Origin: DATFVA01 sp963747755
GTDB taxonomy: Bacteria; Bacteroidota; Ignavibacteria; Ignavibacteriales; Ignavibacteriaceae
NCBI GenBank assembly: GCA_963747755.1
Contig: CAVVGK010000011.1
Coordinates: forward strand, 62,001 to 126,000
Length of the DNA: 64,000 bases
Direction of reading: 5' to 3'
The notes beneath the pieces were generated by a model. That model saw nothing but the letters and a program-made list of their open reading frames with translations, had not been told where the DNA came from and ran no database searches. A program made the translations under genes and the position numbers. Below, one piece after another: positions 34,058 through 41,576 of this stretch. Every line of letters starts with the position of its first letter. The first letter of the stretch is position 1.

Positions 34058-34501
34058 TTACTCTCTCACCACCCAGACTTTAATCTTTGCATTTACACTT
34101 GCATGCAGTTTCACAGTAATGCTGTAAATTCCAAGGGATTTAATCGTTTCATCAATTTCAATTTTGCGTTTGTCTATATCATAACCTTTTTCCTTAAGAG
34201 CATCACTTATCATCTGGGAGGTAACTGAACCGAAAATTTTATCTTCCTCACCTACCTGAACCGGAATTGTAACAGAAACTTTTTCGAGTTCTGAAGACAA
34301 GGTCTCTGCAGCACGTATTTCCTGTTCTTTCTTCTTTGCAAGGTTTTTCTTTTCTTCTTCCAGGGAACGGATATTACCTTTAATAGCTGCGTAAGCTATT
34401 TTCCTGGGAAGCAGAAAATTCCTGGCGAAACCGTCCTTAACATCAACAACATCCCCTATCTGGCCGAGTGATTCAAAATTCTCTCTTAGAATTACTTTCA
34501 T
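34058..34501 (-). CDS. rplI: 50S ribosomal protein L9
   Basis: The 147-residue product has the N-terminal L9 domain MKVILRENFESLGQIGDVVDVKDGFARNFLLPRKIAY, the long connecting helix (about 45-80) and the C-terminal domain with FGSVTSQMISDALKEKGYDIDKRKI. L9 is a large-subunit protein affecting frame maintenance. It is the last gene of rpsF-ssb-rpsR-rplI, 19 bp after rpsR, and ends near the bidirectional terminator. Confidence 0.96.
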   Translation of the reverse strand: MKVILRENFESLGQIGDVVDVKDGFARNFLLPRKIAYAAIKGNIRSLEEEKKNLAKKKEQEIRAAETLSSELEKVSVTIPVQVGEEDKIFGSVTSQMISDALKEKGYDIDKRKIEIDETIKSLGIYSITVKLHASVNAKIKVWVVRE

Positions 34502-34520
34502 TTCTTCTCCTAATCTGATT

Positions 34521-34751
34521 CTATTTTACAGTGTCAGCCACATATGGAAGTAATGCCATATGTCTTGCTCTTTTTATCGCCAGAGCTAATTCTCTCTGGT
34601 AACCGGAACTTGTACCGGTAATTCTCTTGGGAATAATTTTACCCTGCTCGGTTACATATCTTTGAAGAAGTTTTACATCTTTGTAATCTATATACTTTAC
34701 ATGATTCTGTGTAAACCTGCAGACTTTTTTAGCTTTTATTTCCTTTTTCAT
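34521..34751 (-). CDS. rpsR: 30S ribosomal protein S18
   Basis: The 76-residue product shows the S18 core KYIDYKDVKLLQRYVTEQGKIIPKRITGTSSGYQRELALAIKRARHMALLPY. S18 pairs with S6 on the small-subunit platform. There is no zinc-binding Cys set; the single Cys is in VCRFTQNH. It sits between ssb and rplI with 13-19 bp gaps, the usual operon order. Confidence 0.96.
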   Translation of the reverse strand: MKKEIKAKKVCRFTQNHVKYIDYKDVKLLQRYVTEQGKIIPKRITGTSSGYQRELALAIKRARHMALLPYVADTVK

Positions 34752-34764
34752 TCTCTACCTTATT

Positions 34765-35238
34765 TTACTTTATAAGATCTGATTCTTCACTTGATAAAAA
34801 TTTATCGAACGAATCTTCGGTATAATCCAGTGACTCTTCATCCGCAATTGCTGCATCTTCCTCTTCACCTGCACCATTATCATTCAACCTTCCTCGTTTA
34901 TTGAGGAACTGGATTCTTCTTGCTTTTATTTCAACTATACTTCTGTTATGGCCATCCTCTGACTTCCAGGTTCTGCTCTGAAGCTCCCCGTCCACCAGCA
35001 CTGCTGATCCTTTCTTTAGCCTGTCCCGGCAGCTCTCAGCCAATTTATTCCATGCTACAATGCCGACATAACATACATCCTCCTGCCACTGGTTTGAACT
35101 GTCCTTATACTTCCTATTTGAAGCAATAGAAAAATTTACGACAGGAGTGTTATTAGTTGTCTGCCGGAATATTGGATCCTTTGTTAAATTACCGGCAACA
35201 ATAACGTAGTTAATTTCAGGCATCTTCAATTCAGCCAT
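34765..35238 (-). CDS. ssb: Single-stranded DNA-binding protein with atypical tail
   Basis: The 157-residue product has one OB-fold (about 7-112: INYVIVAGNLTKDPIFRQT, NFSIASNRKYKD, VGIVAWNKLAESCRDRLKKGSAVLVDGELQSRTW). It binds single-stranded DNA at replication and repair sites. The tail (about 115-157) is acidic but ends SSEESDLIK and lacks the C-terminal DDDIPF-type tip that recruits partner proteins in typical SSB. Either the interaction mode differs or another SSB elsewhere carries it. It lies between rpsF and rpsR. Confidence 0.92.
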   Translation of the reverse strand: MAELKMPEINYVIVAGNLTKDPIFRQTTNNTPVVNFSIASNRKYKDSSNQWQEDVCYVGIVAWNKLAESCRDRLKKGSAVLVDGELQSRTWKSEDGHNRSIVEIKARRIQFLNKRGRLNDNGAGEEEDAAIADEESLDYTEDSFDKFLSSEESDLIK

Positions 35239-35281
35239 GGTTTTCCTCCATACTTTATCAATACATTAGTTAATTAGTGAT

Positions 35282-35692
35282 TCATTGCTCTTTTGAAACG
35301 GTTTCTGGGGTAACGTTCTCCTTTTCGTTGCCTTTTTCAACTTCAGGCTGACTTTCTGACTGAGAATCGCTCCTTTTTTTCTCCAGGGATTCCACAGCAT
35401 CTTTATCAAGCGATATGGTGAGATATCTTAAGATGTGTTCATCCAGAGTGTAATTTCTTTCCAGCTTGGAAATAATATTGGTAGGGGCGTCAAATCTGAA
35501 GATAGCATAATAGCCTATCTTGCTCTTGTTGATCATGTATGCTAATCTTTTTCTTCCCCAATTCTCAATTTCCCTTATATTTCCACCATTATTTGTTATG
35601 AAATCTTTGATGCGGGTTATAATGCTTTCGATTTGTTCATCATCGAGGGCTGCATTGATGATAACAGCACTTTCATACGTATTCGCTCTCAT
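35282..35692 (-). CDS. rpsF: 30S ribosomal protein S6 with acidic C-terminal extension
   Basis: The first 100 residues are S6 (YESAVIINAALDDEQIESIITRIKDFI, ENWGRKRLAYMINKSKIGYYAIFRF, LDEHILRYLTISLD), which binds S18 and 16S rRNA. A Glu/Lys/Ser/Gln-rich, presumably disordered tail follows (about 102-136). TAGGGAGGTAG precedes the ATG. The gene leads the ssb-rpsR-rplI set and lies 86 bp after hppA. Confidence 0.95.
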   Translation of the reverse strand: MRANTYESAVIINAALDDEQIESIITRIKDFITNNGGNIREIENWGRKRLAYMINKSKIGYYAIFRFDAPTNIISKLERNYTLDEHILRYLTISLDKDAVESLEKKRSDSQSESQPEVEKGNEKENVTPETVSKEQ

Positions 35693-35721
35693 GCGTACTC
35701 TACCTCCCTATGGACTTTAGG

Positions 35722-35745
35722 CCCTCATTCATAATGAGAGCAGGG
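35722..35745 (-). promoter_or_regulatory. Hairpin in the hppA-rpsF gap (possible leader)
   Basis: Stem CTCATT/AATGAG with a three-base loop, extended by CCC/GGG across a four-base bulge, about 30 bases before the rpsF start. S6:S18 autoregulatory leaders sit here in many bacteria, but the conserved CCG of that motif is not evident. It could also be a weak hppA terminator. Confidence 0.3.
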
Positions 35746-35778
35746 TTATACATAATTTTATTTTTACTACCTAATAAT

Positions 35779-37962
35779 TTATTTAATTAAAGGTGCAATT
35801 ACAAGTGCAACCACGGCCATTAGTTTTAACAGGATATTCAGCGAAGGACCCGAAGTATCCTTAAAGGGATCACCGACTGTGTCGCCTACTACGGCCGCTT
35901 TATGCGGGTCCGAGCCTTTATAATATTTCTGACCGTTGACCTCGATGCCTTCTTCAAACATTTTTTTGGCATTGTCCCAGGCACCGCCGGCATTTGATTG
36001 AAATACAGCCATCAGAACTCCGGTGACTGTCACGCCTGCAAGCAGTCCGCCTAGCATTTCCGCACCGCCTGCAAAACCGATGAATACAGGAGCTGCAACG
36101 GCAAGCAGGCCGGGGATCACCATCTCTCTTATCGCAGCTTTAGTAGAAATTTCCACACATTTTCCGTACTCGGCAGCACCGTCAGCTTTATCAAAAATTT
36201 GCTTATCCTCATTGTTCCATTCGGAGAACTCCCTGCCTTCGTTTTTCTTCATCACCCTGAGGGCGTTTGTTAGAGCAGGAATTGACCTGAATTGACGCCT
36301 TACCTCCTCGATCATCGACATTGCTGCTCTTCCTACAGCCTTCATCGCAAGCGCCGAGAAAAGGAATGGAAGCATACCGCCAAGGAATAATCCCGCCATA
36401 ACATTAGCTTTTGAGATATCAATTGTCCTGATATGAGCCGCTGTCATAAAAGCACCAAACAATGCCAGTGCGGTAAGAGCAGCAGATCCGATAGCAAATC
36501 CTTTACCTATTGCAGCTGTTGTATTTCCTACTGCGTCAAGTTTGTCTGTTCTCTGCCTTACCTCTTTCGGAAGATCTGACATCTCAGCTATACCGCCGGC
36601 ATTATCTGAAATAGGACCGTAAGCATCCACAGCAAGCTGAATACCTGTATTTGACAGCATACCTACAGCCGCTATAGCGATCCCGTAAAGTCCGCCGAAG
36701 TAGAAAGCACCCATTATAGCAAGGGCAATAATTATTATTGGGATGGCAGTTGAGATCATTCCGTTTCCGATTCCGGCAATAATGTTTGTGGCTGTACCTG
36801 TAAGCGACTGCCGTACTATTCCAAGCACAGGCCCCTTACCGGTTCCTGTATAATACTCGGTGATAACACCTATAAGAACACCGGCTACAAGTCCAATAAC
36901 GGTAGCCCAGAAAATTCCGAGAGAAGTGATTGTATAAGTCATTCCGTAAAGTGGATCTTCGTGGGTCCAGCTTTCCGGCAGCATCCATTTAATTATGAAG
37001 TATAGAGCTGCGATCATTACGATTGATGAACCGAACTCGCCATTATTAAGGGCTTTCTGAGGATTTCCTCCCTCTTTAACCTTTACGAAGAAGGTACCGA
37101 TGATTGACATTATAATTCCAACACCGGCGATAACCAGCGGCAAGAGAACCGCACCGAGACCATTAAACTTTCCTGCAAATTCAGGATAAAGTAAGAACTC
37201 AGCTCCCAGAACCATCGTTCCTACGATAGAACCGACATATGATTCAAAAAGATCGGCACCCATTCCTGCAACGTCACCGACATTATCGCCAACGTTATCT
37301 GCAATGGTTGCGGGATTCAGAGGGTGATCTTCGGGAATTCCTGCTTCCACTTTACCTACAAGGTCTGCACCTACATCGGCAGCCTTTGTATAAATTCCTC
37401 CTCCGACACGGGCAAATAGCGCTATCGAAGAAGCACCGAAAGAGAATCCGGTAATTACTGTAATAACACGCGGCAGTCCTTCCGGTCCTAATCCGAACAT
37501 GTCGCCGTAAATAAGAAATAAGGAACCAAGACCCAGAACACCGAGTCCAACCACACCAAGTCCCATTACAGAACCGCCTGCGAAAGCTATTTCCAGCGCT
37601 TTACCTAAGCTGGTTCTTGCAGCATTCGTTGTCCTTACATTTGCCTTTGTGGCAACCCGCATTCCTATAAAACCTGCAAGAGCAGAGCAAAGTGCCCCGA
37701 CCAGGAAGGAAACTGCTATGAAAGGAGATGATTCCACCGGATCGGCAGAAATACCCAATAATATTGCTATACAAATAACAAATATTATTAATACCTTGTA
37801 TTCAGATCTGAGAAAAGCCATTGCACCTTCTGCAATATGACCTGAAATCTTTTTCATTTTATCAGTACCGGCATCTTGTTTCTTTACCCAGGTTGATTTC
37901 CAGTAAGTGTAAATAAGGCCAAGGACACCGAAAAAGGGTATGATGAGGATGAGATTATCCAT
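35779..37962 (-). CDS. hppA: Membrane-bound ion-translocating pyrophosphatase, K+-dependent type
   Basis: The 727-residue product has about 16 membrane helices and splits pyrophosphate to pump H+ or Na+. The catalytic loop DVGADLVGKVEAGIPEDHPLNPATIADNVGDNVGD lies near 205-240, and a second acidic loop KAAVVGDTVGDPFKDTSGP near the C-terminus. In GNTTAAIGKG (about 483-492) Ala stands where K+-independent enzymes have Lys, so this is the K+-dependent class. The ion pumped is not determinable here. TAGGAGA precedes the ATG, 8 bp after pth. Confidence 0.93.
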   Translation of the reverse strand: MDNLILIIPFFGVLGLIYTYWKSTWVKKQDAGTDKMKKISGHIAEGAMAFLRSEYKVLIIFVICIAILLGISADPVESSPFIAVSFLVGALCSALAGFIGMRVATKANVRTTNAARTSLGKALEIAFAGGSVMGLGVVGLGVLGLGSLFLIYGDMFGLGPEGLPRVITVITGFSFGASSIALFARVGGGIYTKAADVGADLVGKVEAGIPEDHPLNPATIADNVGDNVGDVAGMGADLFESYVGSIVGTMVLGAEFLLYPEFAGKFNGLGAVLLPLVIAGVGIIMSIIGTFFVKVKEGGNPQKALNNGEFGSSIVMIAALYFIIKWMLPESWTHEDPLYGMTYTITSLGIFWATVIGLVAGVLIGVITEYYTGTGKGPVLGIVRQSLTGTATNIIAGIGNGMISTAIPIIIIALAIMGAFYFGGLYGIAIAAVGMLSNTGIQLAVDAYGPISDNAGGIAEMSDLPKEVRQRTDKLDAVGNTTAAIGKGFAIGSAALTALALFGAFMTAAHIRTIDISKANVMAGLFLGGMLPFLFSALAMKAVGRAAMSMIEEVRRQFRSIPALTNALRVMKKNEGREFSEWNNEDKQIFDKADGAAEYGKCVEISTKAAIREMVIPGLLAVAAPVFIGFAGGAEMLGGLLAGVTVTGVLMAVFQSNAGGAWDNAKKMFEEGIEVNGQKYYKGSDPHKAAVVGDTVGDPFKDTSGPSLNILLKLMAVVALVIAPLIK

Positions 37963-37970
37963 GATTTCTC

Positions 37971-38576
37971 CTAAGTGCTCTTTTGATTATTGTCAGAATT
38001 TTTATCGGGATTAGATATCCTGCTGTTTGCGTCTAATAATTTGCTAATGCCCCCTGTAATGAACTCCTCCATGAGTCTCTTAATAGTATCAAGGTTTTCG
38101 TCCAGTGCTTTTATTTCCTCTTTTCTGAAATCTGAAAGTACATAATCGGCCATTTCACCTCTCTCAAAATCATTCCCTACACCTATTCTTATCCTGGGAA
38201 ACTCATCCGACATCAAATGATATATTAATGAATTCAATCCGTTATGTCCGCCGTCTCCGCCTTTTGCTTTTACTCGTATATCTGAATGCGGAAGATGGAC
38301 ATCGTCGTGAATCACGAGTAGATCTTTTACATCCAGGTTATATTTTCCAAGAGCCTGCTTTGCTGCCAGGCCGCTGTTATTAACGAAAGTAGTAGGTTTG
38401 ATGAGCTGATAATCATTCCCTCCAAGACTGCCTGTAGCAGAGTAATAATCGCCTCTGGCTGCCGTAAAGGAAATGGAATTTAATGAAGCCAGATGATCCA
38501 ATATAATAAACCCGACATTATGCCTGTTATTGTTATATTTGCTTCCAGGATTGCCTATGCCTAATATCAGCCGCAA
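37971..38576 (-). CDS. pth: Peptidyl-tRNA hydrolase
   Basis: The 201-residue product releases peptides from peptidyl-tRNA. The active-site His is H19 in NNNRHNVGF after the ILGIGNPGSKY start, and D93 lies in VIHDDVHLP. GGDGGHNGL is the conserved substrate loop. A short Asn/Ser/Lys-rich tail extends the usual length by about ten residues. It follows rplY by 15 bp, the standard prs-rplY-pth order. Confidence 0.94.
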   Translation of the reverse strand: MRLILGIGNPGSKYNNNRHNVGFIILDHLASLNSISFTAARGDYYSATGSLGGNDYQLIKPTTFVNNSGLAAKQALGKYNLDVKDLLVIHDDVHLPHSDIRVKAKGGDGGHNGLNSLIYHLMSDEFPRIRIGVGNDFERGEMADYVLSDFRKEEIKALDENLDTIKRLMEEFITGGISKLLDANSRISNPDKNSDNNQKST

Positions 38577-38591
38577 TTTAAGCTAAATTGA

Positions 38592-39230
38592 TTATTCTTC
38601 CTCTTCCTCTTTACCCTTGCCAATAACTTCAGGTTCTGCGCTTTCTCCTTCAACTGCTTCTTCACCTTCAACAGGTTCTTTCTCAACTTTAGGATGCGCA
38701 ACTAATACAATTACTGATTCTTCGGGATTAAGGAATGTTATATTCTCAATATTTAGGTCTTTAACGTGAATGGAGTCCCCGATATTAAGTTCTGAAATAT
38801 TTATATCGATACGCTGGGGGATATCTTTTGGTAGACATTCTATTTCAAGTTTGTGTATGAGATGCTGAACAATACCGCCCTCTTTTATGCCGACCGGGGT
38901 TCCCTGGAGCTGAACAGGAACTTCCAGCTGAAAGGTTTCACCGGAGGTAAGACCGATAAGATCAAAATGAACAACTCTATCTGTTATAGGATCAAACTGA
39001 ACATCTTTTATCACACAATCAAGCTCTTTTCCGTCAACTTTCAAAGATACGAGGTGTGTTTCAGCCGTATAAACCAGGGGTTTAATTGCTTTTTCTGTAA
39101 CTGCGAGGTGTATTGGAGTATCATGCTTTGAATAATATACTCCTGGCACTTTACCGGTATTCCTTACGAGTTTGCTTGCCCGTTTGCTGCCTGTTTCTCT
39201 TACTTCTGCTTCTAATATCGATTTTTCCAT
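38592..39230 (-). CDS. rplY: 50S ribosomal protein L25 (Ctc form)
   Basis: The 212-residue product has the L25 5S-rRNA-binding domain (about 1-92) and the TL5/Ctc C-terminal beta domain (about 95-180), with an acidic Glu-rich tail (EGEEAVEGESAEPEV and a final EEEEE). The two-domain form is usual outside gamma-proteobacteria. It is 22 bp downstream of prs. Confidence 0.93.
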   Translation of the reverse strand: MEKSILEAEVRETGSKRASKLVRNTGKVPGVYYSKHDTPIHLAVTEKAIKPLVYTAETHLVSLKVDGKELDCVIKDVQFDPITDRVVHFDLIGLTSGETFQLEVPVQLQGTPVGIKEGGIVQHLIHKLEIECLPKDIPQRIDINISELNIGDSIHVKDLNIENITFLNPEESVIVLVAHPKVEKEPVEGEEAVEGESAEPEVIGKGKEEEEE

Positions 39231-39252
39231 TTATAAACTCCAGAACTAAATT

Positions 39253-40194
39253 TTAACTTTTATCTACATCAAAAAGTGAACTAATTGATTCATTATTAAA
39301 TGTTCTTCTGATCGCTTCAGAAAAAATATCTGAAGCCGTCATAACTTCTATTTTGTCCGATTTTACTGTAAGCGGAATTGTGTCGGATACAAACAATTTG
39401 TCCAGCCCGGAAGCTTCAATTCTTTCTATTGCCTTACCCGAAAGCAGTGGATGAGTGATCGCGCCGTATATTTCTTTTGCACCTTTCTGTTTCAATGCAT
39501 CAATTGCACCGACGAAAGTGCCCGCAGTATCAATCAGATCATCAACTATAAGAACGTTTTTGTCTTCTACCGAGCCTATTATATTTACTACCTCTGCCTG
39601 GTTCTGTACCGGTCTTCTTTTATCGATGACTACCAGGTTTGCATGCAGTCTTTTTGCATATGATCTTGCCATCTTAATTCCGCCAACGTCGGGAGAAACA
39701 ACAACAAGGTTGTCTTTTATCTCTTCAAATTTGTTTATGAAAATTGTCGATCCGTATAAATGGTCAAATGGGATGTCAAAAAATCCCTGGATCTGCGGTG
39801 CATGCAAATCCATAGTCATTATACGGTCCGCTCCAGCTACTGTTATCAGGTTTCCGACCAGCTTGGCGGTTATTGAAACTCTCGGCTGATCTTTCCTGTC
39901 CTGCCGGGCATATCCAAAATACGGTATAACAGCCGTAATTCTTTTTGCTGATGCTCTCTTTGCAGCATCTATCACTATAAGAAGTTCAAGCAGATTTTCA
40001 GCAGGCGGAGTAGTTGACTGTATTATAAATATATCGCATCCGCGAATATTCTCTCCGTATTTAGCCCAGATTTCACCATCGCTGAATCTTTTTAATTCCA
40101 AAGAACCAAGCGGTTTATCTAATTTATGGGCTATGCTTTCAGCTAAGGGTCTGTTAGAACTACCTGAAAAGATTTTGTAATCACTGGCAGCCAT
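39253..40194 (-). CDS. prs: Ribose-phosphate pyrophosphokinase
   Basis: The 313-residue product makes PRPP from ribose-5-phosphate and ATP. FSDGEIWAKYGENIRGCDIFIIQS near the N-terminus, VSPDVGGIKMARSYAKRL in the middle and the PRPP-binding loop VLIVDDLIDTAGTF near 216 are all present. A perfect -35/near-perfect -10 lies just upstream (40225-40255), leaving a leader of about 26 bases. It leads prs-rplY-pth and possibly hppA and the rpsF set. Confidence 0.95.
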   Translation of the reverse strand: MAASDYKIFSGSSNRPLAESIAHKLDKPLGSLELKRFSDGEIWAKYGENIRGCDIFIIQSTTPPAENLLELLIVIDAAKRASAKRITAVIPYFGYARQDRKDQPRVSITAKLVGNLITVAGADRIMTMDLHAPQIQGFFDIPFDHLYGSTIFINKFEEIKDNLVVVSPDVGGIKMARSYAKRLHANLVVIDKRRPVQNQAEVVNIIGSVEDKNVLIVDDLIDTAGTFVGAIDALKQKGAKEIYGAITHPLLSGKAIERIEASGLDKLFVSDTIPLTVKSDKIEVMTASDIFSEAIRRTFNNESISSLFDVDKS

Positions 40195-40224
40195 AAACCG
40201 GCTTTCTGTTTAAAATATAGACGG

Positions 40225-40255
40225 TAAATATAACTAAAAGCCTCTGGCATGTCAA
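40225..40255 (-). promoter_or_regulatory. Strong promoter for prs
   Basis: On the minus strand TTGACA (40250-40255), 17-base spacer, TATATTTA (40225-40232). It matches the sigma-70 consensus at the -35 exactly and at the -10 in five of six bases, and it also fits TAnnTTTR. Very similar to the uppS promoter at 63641-63671. Confidence 0.75.
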
Positions 40256-40342
40256 TAAAATGTTTATATTCATAGGGATAGTTTTCTGTTCACTTCATCA
40301 GAATCAAGCAGGCGGCAACCCCGCTAATTCATGCCTGGGATA

Positions 40343-40386
40343 GGCCAAAACTTGGCCGAAAGATGGCCAAGAGATGGCCGAAAGAA
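40343..40386. repeat. Four tandem 11-bp repeats
   Basis: Four units of the form GGCC + AAAACTT / GAAAGAT / AAGAGAT / GAAAGAA, each 11 bp. They lie upstream of the prs promoter and downstream of the lipoprotein gene. Helix-phased GGCC motifs could be a protein-binding site; they could equally be a slipped short repeat. Confidence 0.6.
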
Positions 40387-40404
40387 AATCGGAGAATGAC
40401 GATC

Positions 40405-41067
40405 TTAATCCTTCTTTTTCTTAAAAAGGAAGATTATTACAATAAGAAGGACTACCCCGGAGAGTACATAGATCCAGTAAGGGGTTTCCTTTAGTTTATA
40501 AGGTTTGAAGGTTACAGAAATGGTTTTTCCGCTCCCTATTTCGGAGAGGTTGTATTCCCATATAAGTACCCGGCCGTCTGTCTTATTTGCGTTATGGGTG
40601 ATTATGTCTCCCCCAAAGGTATATTTATAGGTAACTCTGAAATCTGTACCGTCAAATCCAAAGCCTGTGGCAATAGGGGGAATAAACTGTGTAAAGACCT
40701 TCTGACCAGCTGCACCGTCTTCAAGCGAGAAATGTGCATCTGAGAAGGCTTTAGTGTAATTAAGCGAATCGATATGATTAAAGGTCATTTCCATTTTAGC
40801 ATGAATGGTGCTATCGGTGGTATCAGTGTAGGCCTCTACATCGGTAATCTTGTTATAAGGCGAAGAAAACTGGTTCCTTATGGAATCTGCATTAAAAAGA
40901 CCGATTTTATCCAGTATTTGAAGATTTTCATTATCATGCATCTTCATCCAGTACGTAATCCTCATTTTGCCTGATCCGTCAGCATAAAGGTTTATATCCT
41001 GAATATAATTAAGACATCCCTGGAAGAGGATGAACAACGGGAAAATTATGAGTAAAAGTTTTTTCAT
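40405..41067 (-). CDS. Hypothetical lipoprotein with C-terminal membrane helix
   Basis: The 220-residue product has a lipoprotein signal ending LFQGC (C18), a soluble beta-rich domain (about 20-188) and then a membrane helix WIYVLSGVVLLIVIIFLFKKKKD with a basic end. Two membrane anchors in one small protein are unusual. The domain, with the ITYWMKMHD and RVTYKYTF strands, somewhat resembles mycobacterial LppM-type lipoproteins, but I cannot confirm this. It is monocistronic, divergent from the zinc-ribbon gene that follows. Confidence 0.65.
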   Translation of the reverse strand: MKKLLLIIFPLFILFQGCLNYIQDINLYADGSGKMRITYWMKMHDNENLQILDKIGLFNADSIRNQFSSPYNKITDVEAYTDTTDSTIHAKMEMTFNHIDSLNYTKAFSDAHFSLEDGAAGQKVFTQFIPPIATGFGFDGTDFRVTYKYTFGGDIITHNANKTDGRVLIWEYNLSEIGSGKTISVTFKPYKLKETPYWIYVLSGVVLLIVIIFLFKKKKD

Positions 41068-41183
41068 TTAAATTGGAACAAAAGTGCTGCAACAAATATC
41101 TAAAAAAGTAATTGAAATAAATTATAGAAAATATTTAATATTTTCATTAAGTTTTCCCGTTTAATTTATGTGGAGATAAATAA

Positions 41184-41423
41184 ATGCCGACGTACGAATA
41201 TAAGTGTAAAAAGTGCGGTTATGCGTTTGAAATGTTTCAGACAATGAGTTCTGAACCAGTAAAAACCTGTCCCAAATGTAAAGGCGAGGTGAAAAGACTG
41301 ATTGGCCCGGGTGCCGGTCCTATTTTTAAAGGAACGGGATTTTACCAGACTGATTATAAAAATGCTAAACCTGCAGGCAAAAGCACTACTGAAAGTAAGC
41401 CTCCAGAGAAAAAGAAGAATTGA
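41184..41423 (+). CDS. FmdB-family zinc-ribbon protein
   Basis: The 79-residue product begins MPTYEYKCKKCGYAFEMFQTMSS and has a second pair CPKC (about 32-35), the FmdB zinc-ribbon signature. A Gly/Pro-rich FKGTGFYQTDYKN segment and a Lys-rich tail follow, both typical of the family. Its role is uncertain; regulatory roles have been proposed. TGTGGAGAT lies upstream of the ATG. Confidence 0.85.
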   Translation: MPTYEYKCKKCGYAFEMFQTMSSEPVKTCPKCKGEVKRLIGPGAGPIFKGTGFYQTDYKNAKPAGKSTTESKPPEKKKN

Positions 41424-41540
41424 AAAGGATTCTTTGATTATTTACGGAAACAAACCCCCCGGGGCTAAATCGAAAATAAAATGACCTGCCTGGACCAAAG
41501 AAAACAGATGTGAGGGTTTTTAAATAAAAGAAAATAACAT

Positions 41541-41566
41541 CCGCCTGAAAGCGAAATTCCAGGCGG
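41541..41566 (-). terminator. Terminator at the end of the envelope array
   Basis: Stem CCGCCTG (41541-41547) and CAGGCGG (41560-41566) with a 12-base loop. On the minus strand it is followed by a T-rich stretch, so it would end transcription after the barrel-protein gene. Confidence 0.65.
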
Positions 41567-41576
41567 CATTATACTT

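Noticed and set aside
35779..37962. Short plus-strand frames within hppA
   Set aside because: Antisense shadows of a strongly conserved membrane pyrophosphatase; low-complexity Ser/Ala products.
41184..41423. FmdB as a formamidase regulator
   Set aside because: The family name is historical; no amidase gene is nearby to support that role.
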